Part shown: positions 31,575 to 51,968 of the stretch, piece by piece
Layout: every line of letters starts with the position of its first letter
Numbering within the stretch: the stretch's first letter is position 1
Assembly: GCA_964006375.1 (NCBI GenBank)
Contig: OZ023270.1
Coordinates: forward strand, 57,414,536-57,478,535
From: Tillus elongatus
Lineage: Eukaryota; Arthropoda; Insecta; Coleoptera; Cleridae
Direction: 5' to 3'
DNA: 64,000 nt
Position numbers and translations under genes: made by a program
The notes under the pieces: generated by a model
Told to the model about the DNA's origin: nothing
What the model saw: the letters and a program-made list of their open reading frames with translations, nothing else
The model's database searches: none

Positions 31575-31692
31575 ATCAGCTGTAGCTCGTTGGAAAAAGC
31601 CATTCTCGTACCATTACTGAAGTTAAGCAACCTCGGACGTGGTCAGTGTTTGGATGGGTGACCGCTTGGTAGTACCGTATACTGTTACCTTT
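31575..31692 (+). repeat. 5S rRNA-derived sequence (pseudogene or SINE3-type head)
   Basis: The stretch contains TTCTCGTACCATTACTGAAG, TTAAGCAACCTCGGACGTGG, TCAGTGTTTGGATGGGTGAC and CGCTTGGTAGTACCG. These follow the order of eukaryotic 5S rRNA, including the internal promoter C-box region (GATGGGTGACCGC). The 5' part is diverged and some conserved positions differ, so a functional gene is unlikely. A 5S-derived SINE is the alternative. Confidence 0.65.
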
Positions 31693-31734
31693 CTTTTTGA
31701 TGTAGTGACATTTCTGTTTTGGTCTTATTAGCGA

Positions 31735-31974
31735 ATTTTTAATAAGAAAATGAAGCGTTTTTTTTATTAAAAGAAATCGCTAATAGAGAGGTATCGATGA
31801 TGAGACTGCAAAAATTAAAAAAATAATTTTTCAAAAAAAAATTGTATAAAAAAATATACCAAGTTACTTTGATGAAATTTGGTTGGTATGTAGCACTCGT
31901 ACATACCTTATTCCACCAAAACTCCACTTTCTAGGTTTGTAGAGAATTGAGTTATACCAATTTGAAGCATTTAA
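31735..31974 (-). repeat. Fragments of blocks A and C
   Basis: Contains AATCGCTAATAGAGAGGTAT (outer end of block A) and, at the right limit, the start of an ATTCGCTACCAGAACGCACTTG block C terminus. Confidence 0.5.
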
Positions 31975-33290
<1,316 letters not shown>

Positions 33291-33545
33291 CACGTAGAAG
33301 ATATCGAGTTATATTCCCATGCAGCAGTCCCAGTAGTATATTCTGCAAATTATACCTGCCGTTAAAGAAACGTCAGCAGTGCGAGTTCGTCAAGAAGCAG
33401 AGATCAGCATGTTCTTGTGAGAACCTGTGACGGACACTTGTTTCATTTAATATATAAAGTCATTGTTTTGTATAAAATGTATTCAGTTATATTTTAGGCA
33501 GTAACTATGTAAGTTTGTTCTTTAGTATTTTAAATGGCTTTATAA

Positions 33546-33866
33546 AAGTCTGGACGCAGCAAGTGCGTTATGGTGGTGAATTTTCATCAAAATGTTTTTA
33601 ATAGAAAATATGGGTGTTTTTTAAGGAAGCAGGCATCAAATTTGGTTACCAGTATAACCAATATAGTAAAAACAATGTTTCATGTTTCTTCAAAATAACT
33701 TTATTGTTTGAAAATGTACAAACATTTCCGAAAGTAAACTTAAAGTGTTCCCGAAGAAACTCGTTTCTTGGTCAACCTTATAGGTTAATAGCAAATAGAA
33801 CTATTCAAATATAAAGCATTTGTTTAAAATTCGCTACCATAACGCACTTGCTGCGTCCAGAATTTC
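33546..33866 (+). mobile_element. Block C element with ~40-bp terminal inverted repeats
   Basis: Begins GTCTGGACGCAGCAAGTGCG and ends CGCACTTGCTGCGTCCAGAA, inverted copies of each other over about 40 bp. The interior (AGGCATCAAATTTGGTTACC, AACAATGTTTCATGTTTC) recurs in all other C copies. No coding content and no clear target duplication. A MITE-like element is the simplest reading. Confidence 0.6.
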
Positions 33867-34680
33867 TTTTCTTACAAACATGCATTATATTTCGATGGTA
33901 AATGCAAAAATGCAATAACATAAGGCGTGTTCGACTAAAAAAAAAAAAGAAAATTTGTATTACCAACGACTTATGGGCCAGCCTGTGATTGTAGAAATAT
34001 TTTTTAATGTGTAGCTCAAGACACCCTATAATTAATGTATATATTTTTTTAAATATCTTGGATAATAACGGATATATTGAACTTTATTGATTTTTTACGA
34101 AAATTCGACAAAAATTATATACCATTAAACGATAAACTCTATAGCTAAGGCTACTGCCAAGCATCAGAGAAAGGGTCTATTTGAAATCAATTTTCTGGAA
34201 ATATTTTAGTAAAATGAAGGACAGTGACGGTTGAAACTAAGACTTTAGGGTTTGTAAAACATTCTTTTTGAGACATTTTCTTTTCATAGCCCGTATTAGA
34301 TTCAAGTTATTTGCTTAAATGTTGCCAATTTTGACGTTTTAAATCGCGACTTTGACGTTTTGAGGAAAACCCCATGTATTTTTCGTTAAATGCCTATAAC
34401 TTTTTTGTCTTTTAACCTACAGAGCTAAATTTAATTAACTAATTGTAAAACTCGTGTACCAAATTTGGTTGCCCTTACTTTGTTATTTCCGGAGATATAA
34501 ATTTCTTTCGAAAGAAAACACAAAATTTTCCGGGAAAACCTAGGCTGATTTTCCTGGATAACAAACTTGTCCAAGCCACTTGCAAAAGGAAGGTATTCAC
34601 CAAATTTAATCAAAATCGGCCCATTGAATTTTTTAAAGAAAATTCACTAAGAAAGAGCAACCTAAGTACAAGTGTTAATT
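33867..34680 (+). repeat. Composite repeat blocks D and B
   Basis: D landmark ACGACTTATGGGCCAGCCTG near 33970; B landmarks TTTTGACGTTTTAAATCGCG near 34330, TTATTTCCGGAGATATAAAT near 34485, TGTCCAAGCCACTTGCAAAA near 34567. The frame at 34431-34613 is a by-product. Confidence 0.65.
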
Positions 34681-35039
34681 CGCATAATTAAAGCAATGAT
34701 ATTTTCATTTAAAAAATTACTTTTTGACCTACCGTGCCCAAAGAAAATATCAAATTTGAAGGTACGTTAAAGATCGCTGTGAAAATCAGTTGGAATTAAT
34801 TTAGAAAAATCACATGTTCAAAATGTTCAAGACGTATTTTCGTTGATGTCGTTGTCAATCCGAATACTACACTGCCAAGCAGTGATCAGTTATGTCGTGC
34901 ATGAGTCTAATATTCTTATCTGTGGTAATTGAATCTCTGTAAAATATTATATGGTCAACAAGTGTAGAGCAACTGGGCATTATTCTACTAGGATATGATA
35001 TCTTCATTCTTTATAATTTTGTGTGTCAAATAGGAAAGA

Positions 35040-35344
35040 CAAATTCTGGACGCAGCAAGTGCGTTATGGTAGCGAAGTTTCATAGAAATGATCTGGCATC
35101 AAATATTTCTTTATAACTTTTTTTTCTTGCAACATAGAAATCTAAATTTTGGTATATAGTTTCCCTTTAATATCATAAACTTATGTACCAAATTTGGTTA
35201 CAACGTTTTTATTTTTGGAGATACAAATTTTCACGGAAAACCTGGTTTGATTTTCGTGGCTAACGACTTATCCAAGCCACTTACAAAAGGAAGGTACATG
35301 CCAAATTTCATCTAAATCAGCCCATTATTTTTTGAGTTATCGGT

Positions 35345-35347
<3 letters not shown>
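35040..35347 (+). repeat. Block C terminus fused to block B, reading into the TA tract
   Basis: TCTGGACGCAGCAAGTGCGT at 35045, then B landmarks to GAGTTATCGGTGTGATA just before the TA tract. Confidence 0.65.

Positions 35348-35432
<85 letters not shown>
35348..35432. repeat. (TA)n microsatellite, left of the Gypsy element
   Basis: About 85 bp of pure TA directly abutting the 3' LTR. Confidence 0.95.
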
Positions 35433-35438
<6 letters not shown>

Positions 35439-35675
35439 AAGAATTCAGTAAAAATCGTTAGGTAAAGGCTTACGGAAAGTAGACAAACAATGTTCATAGA
35501 TTGTATTTACACAAAAGATTATAATACAGACACAAAACGTAAAGTTAAATTAGGCAGCCGAATTACACATAACACGAGCGAACGTTGAAGAAAGAATGGT
35601 GTCTTCCTAACGAACGACCGTAGGCGGCCTCGATACAGCGTTGTCAGATCCATTGTTTTTTCTTAATTTCTAACA
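35433..35675 (-). repeat. 3' LTR of the Gypsy element
   Basis: Matches 41856-42098 base for base from 35436 to 35675 by eye. The outermost 3 bp differ (TAT versus TGA), so the true border may be 35436. In element orientation the LTR begins TGTTAGAAATT. Confidence 0.9.
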
Positions 35676-36049
35676 CGGCCAATCCTAACCAAAACATCGC
35701 TCTCGATGTTTTATCTAAATGTCATCAACCACCTCCGGGTTAAGTTGATCGCCTTGTTCCTCTCCCTCGCTGAAAGTAAGATTATCACAGCTTTATATGT
35801 CACTTTGAAATGTAATGAACAAAAGAATCATTGCATACAAATTGCTACAGTAGTGCTTTCCTAGTTGTACAAGGCATTCAGTTTACTTTACTAAATACAA
35901 TCAAATCAATTCTTAATACAAACTCAAATCGAAAGAAATCCTAAAAATAACATCACTGTATCAGTAATTAAGCACACTAGGGGACATCATTTCTTAAAAT
36001 TAAATTAAAGGCTATGGAGAGCCTAAACATTTGCTAAAACACCGTGTAA
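35676..36049 (-). other. Region between minisatellite and 3' LTR of the Gypsy element
   Basis: About 370 bp, including the Gypsy-side sequence beside the 3' LTR. No coding frame or clear purine tract was recognised. Confidence 0.5.
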
Positions 36050-37232
36050 AGCGAAACATAATAAACTTCACACTTTCAACCAAATTTAATGCAAAGAATT
36101 CAAACATTAACCAAGCAGAAAGCACAACTAAACAGGCTTTAAACATTCAATCAAACTTAATGCAAAGCGTAACCAGCTTTAAAACATCCAATCAAATCTA
36201 ATGCAAAGCGTAACAAGCTTTAAACATTAAGCAAACATGATGCAAAGCGTAACAAGCTTTAAAACATCCAATCAAATTTAATGCAAAGCGTAACAAGCTT
36301 TAAACATTAACCAAACATAAATACGAGTAAGTATATTCTAAATAAAAATATTCTAAAAATAAAAATATTCTAACATCCAATTAAATTTAATGCAAAGCGT
36401 AACAAGCTTTAAACATTAAGCAAACATGATGCAAAGCGTAACAAGCTTTAAAACATCCAATCAAATCTAATGCAAAGCGTAACAAGCTTTAAATATTAAG
36501 CAAACATGATGCAAAGCGTAACAAGCTTTAAAACATCCAATCAAATCTAATGCAAAGCGTAACAAGCTTTAAACATTAAGCAAACATGATGCAAAGCGTA
36601 ACAAGCTTTAAAACATCCAATCAAATCTAATGCAAAGCGTAACAAGCTTTAAACATTAAGCAAACATGATGCAAAGCGTAACAAGCTTTAAAACATCCAA
36701 TCAAATCTAATGCAAAGCGTAACAAGCTTTAAACATTAAGCAAACATGATGCAAAGCGTAACAAGCTTTAAAACATCCAATCAAATTTAATGCAAAGCGT
36801 AACAAGCTTTAAGCATTAACCAAACATAAATACGAGTAAGTATATTCTAAATAAAAATATTCTAAAAATAAAAATATTCTAACATCCAATTAAATTTAAT
36901 GCAAAGCGTAACAAGCTTTAAACATTAAGCAAACATGATGCAAAGCGTAACAAGCTTTAAAACATCCAATCAAATCTAATGCAAAGCGTAACAAGCTTTA
37001 AACATTAAGCAAACATGATGCAAAGCGTAACAAGCTTTAAAACATCCAATCAAATCTAATGCAAAGCGTAACAAGCTTTAAACATTAAGCAAACATGATG
37101 CAAAGCGTAACAAGCTTTAAAACATCCAATCAAATTTAATGCAAAGCGTAACAAGCTTTAAACATTAACCAAACATAAATACGAGTAAGTATATTCTAAA
37201 TAAAAATATTCTAAAAATAAAAATATTCTAAC
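36050..37232. repeat. Minisatellite inside the Gypsy element (~40-bp half-units, ~80-bp units, higher-order structure)
   Basis: Every ~40 bp carries ATGCAAAGCGTAACAAGCTT. Two alternating half-units (one with CATCCAATCAAATCTA, one with CATTAAGCAAACATG) make an ~80-bp unit. A third segment with ACGAGTAAGTATATTCTAAA occurs three times (about 36315, 36828, 37175), giving higher-order blocks of about 350-510 bp. The array lies between the integrase 3' end and the 3' LTR. Copies are nearly identical. Confidence 0.9.
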
Positions 37233-37252
37233 ACGGCTATTTGCCATAAGAC

Positions 37253-40145
37253 CTACCTCAATTCACTTTCCATTAAATCAAGAAGTTCCGTCATGTCCAT
37301 TGAAAGTGACCAATCATTCGGCCACATCCTCAGCTGCTCCTTGGCTGCTTTAGTTATCAATGACTTTCCTACTCTTCTGATTTCAAAGTGACCCTCTGGG
37401 GTTGTGCTCATGATTTCGTATGGCCCTTGAAACTCGTATTTTAATTTGCCCTGATGCATACATTCATCCCGGTGCATGAGAACAAAATCGCCCAGCTTGT
37501 AGTTAACAGTGTTGAGGCGCCCTTGATTGGCTCTAAGACGGGTGTGAACAGAAGCCTCAAGATTATCTCTGACTCTGTTACGGTCTAATTGCATATTACG
37601 TATAGGTTGCAAGTCATTTGTGACATTTCGAAGTAAAGATTAAATGAGTGGTGTCGCGCCGTCTATACCAATCAAGGCTCTTAGCGGAGTGACACCAGTT
37701 GTTTTTTTTGAATGGTTGTATTCAATACGAGTTGAATTTTCCACAAACTGCTCGACCATTCTGACCGTATTTTTGTTTCTACTCGAATGAGATTCATAAT
37801 AGTTCTCATATATCGCTCTACTTGACCGTTCGACCGGTGTATGTCTGGAGTTGTGTAGTGGTATTCAATACCCAAAGAATCCAAGTACTCAGGTAAACTT
37901 GAATTCTAAAAAATTTTTCCCGCATCCATTATTATCTTCCCAGGAGTTCCAAAAAGTGATACGAATAATTGAATAGCCACCCTAGTTTCATCAGCTTTTA
38001 CTGTTCTTAAAGGTTGAAGGACACAATACTTTGTGAAGGCGTCAATTAGTACAAGTACGTGTTTATGTCCATCACTTGTTGTCTCTAATGGGCCCAGACA
38101 ATCCGCATGTAAAACCTTCATGGGTTCTGTTGGTTTTTCCACATTGGTTATGAATCCCTGCAATGGTCCTGAACGGATTTTCTTCACAGCGCAAACGAGA
38201 CAATGCCTTATGTAATTCTTGACAAACTGGCGTAATCGTGGAAACCAAAAGTGTTTTTTAATGGATTCAAGTGTCTTGTCTGTTCCTACATGGCACTGCT
38301 CATCGTGAAATATTCTTAATAAGCCTAGTCGGCTTTGGCGAGGCACAAACGCTTTTGCGCTTGTCTCATTTTCAGTTTTCACTATGTGATATAAAATATC
38401 ATTTTTCACTGTATATTGAGATTTATCAAGACGCCCTTCCTTCCAGTCATTTATAAGTTGCCTAACCTCAGCATTCCCTCTTTGTTCGATATAAAGCCAA
38501 CTTTCATGTGTTCTGATATGTCGTATAGCAGCGGGATTCCTGCTTAAATAGTCGACGTGAGGCAAGGAACTTCCTTTGCGATACACAATGTCAAAATTAA
38601 AGTCTTGCATATATATCCACCACCGGGCTACTCTAGGCAGAATATCTTTTTTTGTTGCAGTTGACTTAATAGCATTGCAGTCAGTTACAAGTGTAAATTG
38701 AATTCCCAGTAAGTATACTCTAAAGTGTTTTAAAGAGTTCACCACTGAAAGAGTTTCTAACTCGTACGAGTGATATTTTTCTTCAAATTTTGTCGTTCTT
38801 TTACTGAAATAACCTATAACCCTGTTATTTCCATCAGATTTCTGCATTAGAACACCACCATAGCCAATACTACTAGCATCGGTGTGTAATTCTGTAGGCA
38901 GTTCAGGGTCAAATACACAGAGCAAGGGTCTAGATGTCAAGTGATCAATGATGTATTTTCTAGCAAGTTCTTGTTCTTCCATCCAGACAAAGGGTTCATT
39001 ACCTTTAGTGAGTTTAGTGATACAGGCAGTACGAGAGGCAAACTCAGGAATGAATTTTCGCAAGTATCCGGCTAAACCCATAAGTTGTCGAACCTGCTTA
39101 ACTGACGTTGGTACCGGTGATTTGTGAAGCGCCTCTATTTTCCGCATTCCGGGGCGAATACCTTCTCCCGATATTTCTCTCCCCAAATATTCAAGCTTTT
39201 CTTGAAAAAATGACATTTATTCAGATTCAATGAGAAGCCTGCTGCTTGTAGTGCCTTCAGGACAACGTCCAATGAATGTAAATTTTCTTCATAAGTTTCT
39301 GATGGGATTAGTACGTCGTCTATTAGCGGAAGGGGGTACCTGTCCTTGACGGTATGGGAGTTCAGTTCCCTGAAATCTACGCACATCCTGTAAGATCCTT
39401 CCTTTTTTCTAACAAGTATAATTGGGCTAGCGTACGGCGAGTCACTTTCTTTGATTATGTTATTCGTCAGAAGATCATCTATTCTCTCTTCAGCAGACAA
39501 CCGATAAGGATTCCGGCTGACGATATACTCATCACGTAATTTTATATGCATGACAGCATTGTTCACACATAGTATTGCATTTCCAGTTGCTAACATACCT
39601 TTGAAGCGCGTCAACAAGTCTATGAGATCCTGTTTATGTATTTGTGGAACGTCGATATTTGTATCAAGGTTACCAGACATAGTGCATAGAATTTGGGCAA
39701 TTTTATTACGAACAATTCTACTCCCTGTATGATTAGTAATACAAACAATGTCCGGTTCCTCGTACAGGTTGCATCCAACAAGAACGTCATATTCAAGGAA
39801 ATCATCTGGCACAAAGGCAAATTTCAAATTCGTGGTGACGTCGGACATCTCAAAGACAGCTTCAAGCTCCCGAGTAGATACGAATTTCCCTGGAAGTATA
39901 CCAGTGATGGTTGTATAGCATAATTTAATTTTATGTTGAAACGGTATGGCATATCTTTGAGCGATTAATGATATATCTGCGCCTGTATCAATTATGCCTG
40001 TTAAACTTACACCATCGACTTTTACTTTGGCTGGATTACTAAATTTTCCACTACCACAAAACTTGACATTTTTGCGCTTTTCAATATTTTGACGAAGGAA
40101 ACATCGATCAGCATCATGTCCAGTTTTTGCACAAAAAGAACACAC
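37253..40145 (-). pseudogene. Gypsy pol remnant: protease, RT (core deleted), RNase H, integrase
   Basis: From 40145 downward: zinc knuckle CSFCAKTGHDADRC, protease active site GIIDTGADISLI, RT start YRMCVDFRELNSHTVKDRYP. The frame then runs from PLPLIDD straight into VLIPSETYEENL near 39313-39320, so the middle of the RT with its catalytic core is gone. A shift in a T-run near 39205-39215 moves to the next frame (39216-37906). That frame has the connection (LMGLAGYLRKF), RNase H (LHTDASSIGYGG, YHSYELETLSVV, VTDCNAIKSTA), the integrase HHCC finger (HDEQCHVG..HCLVCAV) and the first integrase Asp (LHADCLGPL). The second Asp lies in IIMDAGKIF, followed by a break. The Glu is in NGQVERYMRTIM (37681-37884). 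The C-terminal GPYEIM domain is at 37253-37612. It cannot encode a working polyprotein. Confidence 0.88.
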
Positions 40146-40195
40146 CTGGTTATTAAAAGCGGTTGGAGCACTGGGTTTATTGTTTAAACGTGTTT

Positions 40196-40959
40196 AATTG
40201 TTCACATTTTCCCTGCAGTCTCTCTGCATATGTCCTTCCTTACCACATTTGAAACATGTTGTTCGTCGGCGCCTAACCGTAACAAACGAATCATCTCGAA
40301 AACGTTTGCGAGGAGGCTCCCCTAATTCGGTAGGTTTTCTCTCGACATGTTGGTCAGCATTTCGCTTAGGAACAGTTCCCAGGAATGAAATGAGCTCAGA
40401 TAATTTTTTTGAAATTTTGATTACCAGCTATGGTGCAAATATCTCGCTCCTTGATTCCATGAACCACTAATTCTACGAGATCTGCTTTTTCCCATTGAAC
40501 GCGAAGATTTCGAAGTAGGCTCGCTTTTTCGAATACGTAAGCATCATACGTATTGCATGAATTGCTGTTAAAGTTAGCAGCTTCCGAAAGCAAACGGCCA
40601 AGGTTTTTCTTTGGGGGAAAGGCTTCTGAAAAATCTCGTTTAAATATTTGCCATGTTTTTACTTCTGGTGTCCACGTATCAAACCAAGTTTTAGATATTC
40701 CCGACAAAAAACGACCTATTCGGGTTAAAACCTGTTGGTCGGACCACTCGAATTCATTTTTAATACTCGTGACTTCGGATAACCACTTCTTTGCATTTGT
40801 CAAATCTGGGCGAAAGAGAGGCAAATCAATTTGTTCAGGTGCGGTACGTGAAGATTTTATGGCCTTCACCAATTCTGATATTAATCCCTCCATCTTAAGG
40901 CTAAAAATATAGATTTCGCTTAGTTCAATTGCACTCGCCGCTTTAATAAAAAAAAACAC
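40196..40959 (-). pseudogene. Gypsy gag remnant with zinc knuckle
   Basis: 40396-40959 encodes a gag-like protein whose likely start is MEGLISELVKAIKSS (about 40893); it contains ADLVELVVHGIKERD, typical of retrotransposon gag. A frameshift after 40396 is followed by a CCHC knuckle CFKCGKEGHMQRDC (about 40210-40257) and an in-frame stop just before the second knuckle at 40090-40140. Gag would form the particle and bind element RNA. Broken in this copy. Confidence 0.8.
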
Positions 40960-41855
40960 AAGGCGCGAATAAAATGCTTACGTGAAGAAACAAATAATGC
41001 CTCGGTAATAATAGTAAACAATAATATTAACAGCATTATTAATCATTGCTAACTCTACACAAAAGCAGGTGTACTGTCTGTTGTCATATGAGCGACAGTA
41101 CCTATATACTGTTATTCTATTCAGCATGTTAAAAGAAACCAAAGACAAAACAGAGAGTTACCAAAAATTGAAACAAAAGTAAAGGCCAATTAATGATACT
41201 TTAAAATAAGAAAAAGAACTTTAAGCATCTCGATTCTTTAAAACGCAAAGATAATGTAGTAACAAATAAAGAAAAAAAAAAGTGGATTATATAAACTCGA
41301 AATATTTCAGACGTGACGTCGCGTCGGTGGGACAGCGGGAATTAGTCTTCCTAAAATGACTAACATGATGACGTGGTAAACAGATAATCTAGAACAACTC
41401 TCCTCACTTTTCACTAGAGGCACGTTGCAGCGCTGAGTCATACACGAAGTGGTTCACAAATAGTCAAACATGGCACATCGTAGATAAGTAGAGAGGTCAC
41501 AACGCCACATACCTACCGTTCCGTTACAAGTTAAGTAACGCTCTAAAACAACGTTATAAGATAACGGTACAGTAATAATGACACATCTCGAAAATACCGC
41601 ACGTGTGCCATCACGGTGACAAGCGCCGTCTCAACAAAATATACACAAACGCCGGTACAATTTCAATAAGACAAAGAGTAGGTACCTACCTACCTTATTA
41701 AAATAATTATTATTAGTCCGTGGAAAATAACAATTAGCCAACCGGCTTCTAAACAAAACAAACAAATAAACATGATACAACTTAGTAAACATCAGATATT
41801 GTTACACATTTTTTCTTTTACTTACTCAGTGGACAATGGGCACTTACCGCACTTC
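40960..41855 (-). other. Untranslated leader of the Gypsy element
   Basis: About 900 bp between the 5' LTR and gag, with no recognisable frame. The primer-binding site should lie at its 41840-41855 end but no tRNA match is obvious to me. Confidence 0.5.
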
Positions 41856-44325
<2,470 letters not shown>

Positions 44326-44769
44326 ACCTATTATTGTAGTGAATATCGAGTAAATGAACGGTCGTCCCAGTTTACATTTAGAATTCCCAACAGCGTAATT
44401 TTGAAACATCTAGACATCTGCCAATCAGTTTGATAATCAATTTTATAGTTTTAGTAGTATTAACTGGGAGATACCGAAAGCAAAAGCTTCTTAGAAAAGT
44501 TAAGGTTGAGCAATATGAATTCCGTGATTTTAAGTGTATGATTTATCAAATTAGCAACTGCAGTGTCATAATTTTTACGATCCATTTTTATCTAGTTAAA
44601 TGTGATTGCTTACATCAGGTTACTCTAGGGTTCCGTTCTTATTCTAATACGATTTAACATAATAATTATTCTATAATATGTATTTTGGTAGAGTACCTAT
44701 TTGCAATGTTGGCTTATTTAATTAGGTGACAACGACTATTGAGGTTCGCTGCTATTGCTTTTTTTAGTG

Positions 44770-49414
<4,645 letters not shown>

Positions 49415-49503
<89 letters not shown>
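49415..49503. repeat. (TA)n microsatellite right of the fold-back
   Basis: About 88 bp of pure TA. Confidence 0.95.
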
Positions 49504-49506
<3 letters not shown>

Positions 49507-50060
49507 ACCGATAACTCAAAAAATAATTGGCCGATTTTGATCAAATTTGGTGAGTACCTTCCTTTTCCAAGTGGCTTGGATAATTTCGGTAACCAGGAAA
49601 ATCTGCTCAGTTGAAATGGATTAAACAATGTTTTCTTTTAATTACACAGATGGATTCCCCCTATCAGTCTCAGTTCTGAGCCAGCCTTACAAGTATGGAA
49701 TTTATACCACGAAATTATAATGTTTGTAAGAAAATAAATTCGGGACTCAGCAAATGCGTTATGGTAGCGAGTTTTTATTGAATGCCTCAAATTTGAATAG
49801 TTCAATTTACTATTAACCTATAAGGTTCGTTGGCCAAGAAACTAGTTTTTTCGGGAATATTTTTAATTTATTTTCGATTTTTTTTTTACATTTTCAAACA
49901 ATAAAGTTATTTTGATGAAATATGGTACATTATTTTTACTATATATGTTATACTGGTAACCAAATTTGCTGTCTGTTTAAAAAAAACCCACATATTTCCT
50001 ATTTAAAACATTTTTATGAAAATTCACTATCATAACGCACTTGCTGCGTCCAGGCTTTTT
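49504..50060 (-). repeat. Block B followed by a complete block C element
   Basis: 49504-49620 is inverted block B (CACACCGATAACTCAAAAAA). 49740-50060 is a block C element in inverted orientation with GGGACTCAGCAAATGCGTTA and CATAACGCACTTGCTGCGTC ends. Confidence 0.65.
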
Positions 50061-50600
50061 TCAAAATGGTTTAGGTCAACCGTTGGGAAGATATTTTTGA
50101 TTTTATAAATTGGTATTTCGGATTTATACCTCCAGGAATATTAACGTACAAAACGTATTTTTTTGTTAAGTAATTCAGAACTCATTGCTTCATAGCGTAT
50201 CCCTATTTTAAAATTATGTGTCTAAATATGACCAAAAAATTTCATTAACCAGCTTTTAATTTCCTGAAAAAAAAACTAACAAAATTATGCTGCTATGGCG
50301 ACCTAATAGTAAAGCGATTTAGTAGATAAATAGTCATTTGATAATAGATAGTAATTATTATGAAAGGACCGTTTAAGAAAATATCAAGTATTAATTGATT
50401 TTATTTACTTTGTGATGAAGTATTATTTTCTATCGGTCTGTGGTACAAAACGCATAATTACGAAGTTGATAATTAATTAAATAGAAAATAATTAAATACA
50501 AACTATATAAATATTTGCTAAAATATTTTTCACTATGAAATATTTTAAGGTGATTTATATTTAATTAAACGTGTATTTCGCACTTATTATCTTATCCGGT
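50061..50600. other. No recognisable feature
   Basis: AT-rich; no coding domain. Confidence 0.45.
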
Positions 50601-51690
50601 TGTGATAAGGTGATTAAATTCCAAGCATCGCAGAGTTTTTGGCCGGCTGAGAAATTCATATAAAAGGAGAAGCAACACGCAGTAGAGGCGGTATTGGCAA
50701 TTCAGCTAATAAGCCGATAACAGTGATTCGCCACCAGTTCGCACCGATTCCATTTCCGTTTGCCGTCCGAGCGCACCTGGTTGGCCGATTTCAGTACACG
50801 AGAATATTGTTATAGGTGAGAAAATATCCGTTCTAAGTAATTCATATTTTGTAGAGAATTTTCATATTTTTAAATTATCATGTTTCTCAGTTCAAATCTC
50901 CGCAAGTGAATTATTTCTGCTTTCCCTGACCTGCCGCCGTCCCTATAGACAATTCCCGTATGTTAGATTGTCTTGCATTATTTTTGTGAGAATGCTGAGG
51001 ATTTACAGCTCACCTAAATAATCGAGATATATTCATGTTGGTTTGATCCCGGTAGGGAAGCTGATGATACACAGCCTATCTAGGTCACTCCAAGTGATAC
51101 GTTCCTTTCGAATTAACCCTGTAAATTTCATCTGGGTCCAGGCTTTCCGCCCCATACAGTATAAGCTCTTGTGTTATTTTAGTGGGGACGCTGAGGATTC
51201 ACAGTATGCTAAAGTAATCAAGATGTTTGTGTCCCGGTTTGGCCCTAGCGGAGATGCTGAGGATTCACATTCCGCATAGGCCTCTCGGGAACTGTCGTCC
51301 CGTCTCTTCTTCCACCCTTATGCGCCTCCGGTTTTCCCCACTTTGACGGAGAGGCTACAGATGTTACTTTGAACTGGTCTATCGTTATGTGCCGCCCGTC
51401 TGCCGTATACGTGATTTAGTAGAACGCCGCTCGTACCGTATATCTTGCTGAGTTCGTACGCTTCATCCAACACTAGCCCTGGTCGCTTTAGAGAAAGCCG
51501 ACTTCTGATTCATGTTATTACCCGCATATTTTATTTATACATAGTTTGTAAATATTGTTTTGTATATATCTTTTGTAAATATTTTCTAATCTAAAATATA
51601 GAGTTGGGTAAATAAAAGATCTCAATTAATTTGTATCTAACCCCTTATAATTGCAAAAATCTGCTACACCTTTCGATAAGCCAGAAGTGG
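50601..51690 (+). repeat. LTR-like region with promoter, unclassified
   Basis: GC-richer stretch with a strong TATA box (CATATAAAAGG), internal repeats of ACGCTGAGGATTCACAG-type sequence (about 50992, 51190, 51253), and TTTTGTAAATATTT repeats near 51550-51590 as in the R/U5 part of insect LTRs. It is followed by AAGTGGTCGGAGCACGC near 51687, which could be a primer-site region. Left border not defined. Resembles the 18053-20390 insert in style. Confidence 0.4.
50655..50700 (+). promoter_or_regulatory. TATA-box promoter candidate
   Basis: CATATAAAAGG at about 50659-50669, with GC-richer sequence and a possible start site about 25-30 bp downstream. It would drive the LTR-like unit. Confidence 0.4.
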
Positions 51691-51968
51691 TCGGAGCACG
51701 CCGAATCAGCGATTAAAGGCCACTCACTCGGGGATCACTAAATTTAGCCTGCATCATCTAAAGGCTACCGAACCGTTCTCCACAGAGTTACCCATGTACT
51801 TTGATCGTTATCTCGGTCAGAGTTTAGTGAAGAGGTCGCACAGATCCTCAACAGAGAGTAAACCCTTTAAAATCTGGCGTCCGAGATCCTCCGCTAGTAA
51901 CGTGTCACCGAAAAACGGTCTGCAAGCCAAGACCTCGTCACAACTTATTACTTCGATATTAAAGAAGT

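Noticed and set aside
36050..37232. CRISPR array
   Set aside because: Repeats are regular but the sequence between them is itself repeated, and the genome is eukaryotic.
35676..37252. An env gene between integrase and 3' LTR of the Gypsy element
   Set aside because: The interval is a minisatellite plus non-coding sequence; no frame or membrane segment.
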